DNA from: Clostridiales bacterium
GTDB taxonomy: Bacteria; Bacillota; Clostridia; Oscillospirales; Oscillospiraceae
Direction: 5' to 3'
NCBI GenBank assembly: GCA_019422005.1
Contig: JAHZEF010000002.1
Coordinates: forward strand, 40,877 to 55,996
Length of the DNA: 15,120 nt
Below, in pieces: positions 13,895 to 15,120 of the stretch. Position 1 is the stretch's first letter; each line of letters begins with the position of its first letter. The translations under genes and the position numbers were made by a program. The notes under the pieces are model-generated. The model saw only the letters and a list, made by a program, of their open reading frames with translations, was not told the origin of the DNA and did not search any database.

Positions 13895-13992
13895 TGTGGA
13901 TAAAAATGTTGATATGTGGATAACCTACAATATCTTGCGCAAATTCCGGCCTGTTGATCCGGGATTTTGTGTCAATAGGGAAGTTATCCACA
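13895..13992. promoter_or_regulatory. Cluster of three perfect DnaA boxes
   Basis: TTATCCACA, the strongest DnaA-binding 9-mer, occurs exactly three times in 98 bp: reversed at 13895-13903 and 13915-13923 (starts 20 bp apart) and forward at 13984-13992. Two 7-of-9 matches lie beyond, at 14049-14057 (CAATCCACA) and 14073-14081 (reversed TGTGGAGGA). The gap is AT-rich compared with its surroundings. It lies between marR and the XRE-TadA gene. It could be a replication origin part, a DnaA-titrating or -reactivating locus, or DnaA control of the downstream gene; dnaA and dnaN are not in view. I found no convincing promoter here for the downstream gene. Confidence 0.8.
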
Positions 13993-14097
13993 AGTTATGG
14001 TAATTTTTAGCCGATTTTCTGTGAAATGCCGTTCCGGAGGCTTCTTTACAATCCACACAAAACGTGTTACCCTGTGGAGGAAAGGGGCGCTGCCGGA

Positions 14098-14820
14098 ATG
14101 TTGGGAGAGCAGATTGCCGCCCTGCGCAGGAAGCGGGGACTGAGCCAAAAGGAGCTGGCGGCGCGGCTGGGCATTTCCGCCAGCACCGTCGGGATGTATG
14201 AACAGAACCGCAGGAAGCCGCCGCTGAATCTTCTGCCAAGCCTGGCAGGCCTGCTGGGCGTGGGGACGGCCCAGCTGCTGTCCTCCATCCGGGGGCCGCA
14301 GGAGGCGGCCTGTACGCCGGAAGACCTCTCCATGATGCGTCAGGCGCTGGCGCTGGCCCGGGAGGCCGCGGCGGAAGGGGAAGTCCCCGTGGGCTGCGTG
14401 ATCGCCAAAGACGGCGTGATCGTGGGCCGCGGCCGCAACCGGCGGGAATCTGCCCGCCATGCCCTGGCCCATGCGGAATTGGAAGCCATCGATCAGGCCT
14501 GCCGTACCCTGGGAGGCTGGCGGCTGTGGCAGTGTACTCTGTACGTTACGCTGGAACCGTGCCCCATGTGCGCCGGCGCAATCCTGAATGCCCGGATCCC
14601 CAGGGTTTTCTACGGCGCAGGCGATCCGAAAGCCGGAGCCTGCGGCTCCGTGTGCGACCTGTTCTGCATGTCCTTCAACCATCATCCGCAAGCCGCCCGC
14701 GGTTTGCTGGAAACAGAATGCAGCCAAATTCTGCATACATTTTTTCAGGATCTGCGCGCGCGCCGGAACGCGGAGCGGTCTGCGGCAGACGGGGCCGCAA
14801 GGGGGGAGGGAAGCCGGTGA
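14098..14820 (+). CDS. tadA: XRE-type helix-turn-helix domain fused to tRNA adenosine deaminase TadA
   Basis: Residues 79-240 are a TadA, the zinc enzyme that converts the wobble adenosine of tRNA-Arg(ACG) to inosine. The motifs are VPVGCVIAKDG, the catalytic HAE (His125, Glu127) and PCPMCAGAI (Cys155, Cys158), with the 30-residue His-to-Cys spacing of E. coli TadA. The tail SFNHHPQAARGLLETECSQI resembles Bacillus TadA. Residues 1-60 form a Cro/CI-type helix-turn-helix (IAALRRKRGLSQKELAARLG, ISASTVGMYEQNRRKPP). Usual TadA is 150-170 residues and lacks this domain. ATG 14098 was chosen (AAAGGGG 10 nt upstream); an upstream ATG at 14026 has no ribosome binding site. An internal ATG at 14332, 8 nt after GGAAG, could also yield TadA alone. 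It follows three DnaA boxes and overlaps the next gene by 4 nt. Deaminase identity is very sure; what the fused domain binds is unknown. Confidence 0.92.
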   Translation: MLGEQIAALRRKRGLSQKELAARLGISASTVGMYEQNRRKPPLNLLPSLAGLLGVGTAQLLSSIRGPQEAACTPEDLSMMRQALALAREAAAEGEVPVGCVIAKDGVIVGRGRNRRESARHALAHAELEAIDQACRTLGGWRLWQCTLYVTLEPCPMCAGAILNARIPRVFYGAGDPKAGACGSVCDLFCMSFNHHPQAARGLLETECSQILHTFFQDLRARRNAERSAADGAARGEGSR

Positions 14821-15020
14821 AAGAAAAACTGGCGCTTTTGATGCGGGGCGCAGCCCCCATGCTGATCATTGCCACAGCACTTCTGAGCCGCCTTCTGGAG
14901 GATTTCCCTTATTGGCTGGCTCTGACGCTTCTGGCTTCGGCCGGATTGCTGTTCCTGGCCGCGTCGCGGCTTTCTCCCGGAGGGCGCCGGGAGGAAGATC
15001 CCGAACAGCCGGAGGAATAA
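14817..15020 (+). CDS. 67-residue two-helix membrane protein, coupled to tadA
   Basis: A small membrane protein of unknown function. It starts at GTG 14817, overlapping the tadA stop in the GTGA arrangement, with GGGAGG just upstream, so translation is coupled. The peptide reads VKEKLALLMRGAAPMLIIAT at its start, with two hydrophobic segments (about residues 11-25 and 29-48) joined by a short LLEDFPYW turn, and ends in a charged tail rich in Arg and Glu. Both ends are predicted on the same side of the membrane. I recognise no family. Its stop is followed within about 5-10 bp by what looks like an insertion sequence end, so anything that used to follow in the operon has been displaced. GC content and codon use match the neighbours. 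Confidence 0.65.
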   Translation: MKEKLALLMRGAAPMLIIATALLSRLLEDFPYWLALTLLASAGLLFLAASRLSPGGRREEDPEQPEE

Positions 15021-15024
15021 ACAG

Positions 15025-15120
15025 TGAATTGTCAAACTAAGTGCAACAGGAGTTGAGCTCGAAGACCATAATTTCTGAGCAGAACGGAAGTTCAGAACTT
15101 TGCGGGGCCTGGCGTTGATC
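15025..15120 (-). mobile_element. Terminal part of an IS30-family insertion sequence (continues to the right)
   Basis: Reading leftward from the right edge, the frame starting at 15119 gives INARPRKVLNFRSAQ, which matches the C-terminal RPRKxLxF signature of IS30-family DDE transposases (typically NNRPRKCLGFKTPYEVF). The DNA that follows, TGTTGCACTTAGTTTGACAA (15029-15048 reversed), resembles IS30-type terminal repeats, which often contain TTGCACTT. In this frame the protein runs on through the repeat into host DNA to a stop at 14745. A neighbouring frame would end ELNSCCT-stop inside the repeat (TAG at 15037-15039), so a one-base shift near 15075 may have damaged the transposase. Only about 80 coding bases are visible. 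Composition is also more AT-rich than the flanking genes. Confidence 0.55.

Noticed and set aside
15040..15120. SRP RNA or dnaX start, expected after tadA by analogy to Bacillus
   Set aside because: No SRP RNA signature found; the reverse strand instead gives an IS30-type transposase C-terminus.

Overview
The window looks like chromosomal DNA of a GC-rich Gram-positive anaerobe of the Clostridia, most likely the Oscillospiraceae or a close relative. This is inferred from the protein families (pyruvate phosphate dikinase, SLH surface protein, VanW/G5 wall protein, Bacillus-type TadA), from canonical sigma-A promoters and purine-rich ribosome binding sites, and from a glmU-prs-pth-mfd cluster that resembles the Bacillus order without ctc and fin. 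No database search was possible.

Left part (1-2510). The 5' quarter of ppdK runs leftward off the window. A 445-bp AT-rich gap separates it from a rightward gene for a secreted SLH-domain protein with a near-consensus promoter. A 43-residue Cys/Asn-tailed membrane microprotein follows, ended by a GC-rich hairpin.

Housekeeping block (2620-9300). An extended -10 promoter precedes a GlmU-like protein whose acetyltransferase half is intact but whose uridylyltransferase half has lost its active-site signature. Then come prs (PRPP synthase), pth (peptidyl-tRNA hydrolase, 3 bp after prs) and mfd (transcription-repair coupling factor). The glmU-prs gap holds a 9-bp inverted repeat and a hairpin with a T-run; the pth-mfd gap holds a long hairpin.

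Envelope block (9300-11850). A promoter with an OmpR/WalR-like tandem repeat just upstream drives a membrane-anchored VanW/G5 protein with a Thr-Asp-Pro-Gly repeat tail. A gene-less stretch of about 550 bp, bounded by two look-alike GC hairpins, separates it from a convergent MATE transporter gene.

Transporter and regulator block (11885-13852). The MATE gene (leftward) and a marR gene (rightward) diverge from a 96-bp gap in which both promoters overlap one 20-bp palindrome, a clear autoregulated efflux module.

Right part (13853-15120). Three perfect DnaA boxes lie in an AT-rich gap. They are followed by an unusual fusion of an XRE-type DNA-binding domain to the tRNA adenosine deaminase TadA, then a translationally overlapping two-helix membrane protein. 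The last 100 bp look like the end of an IS30-family insertion sequence entering from the right. The points most worth a second look are the XRE-TadA fusion next to the DnaA boxes, the degenerate GlmU, the shared MATE/MarR operator and the IS30 end.
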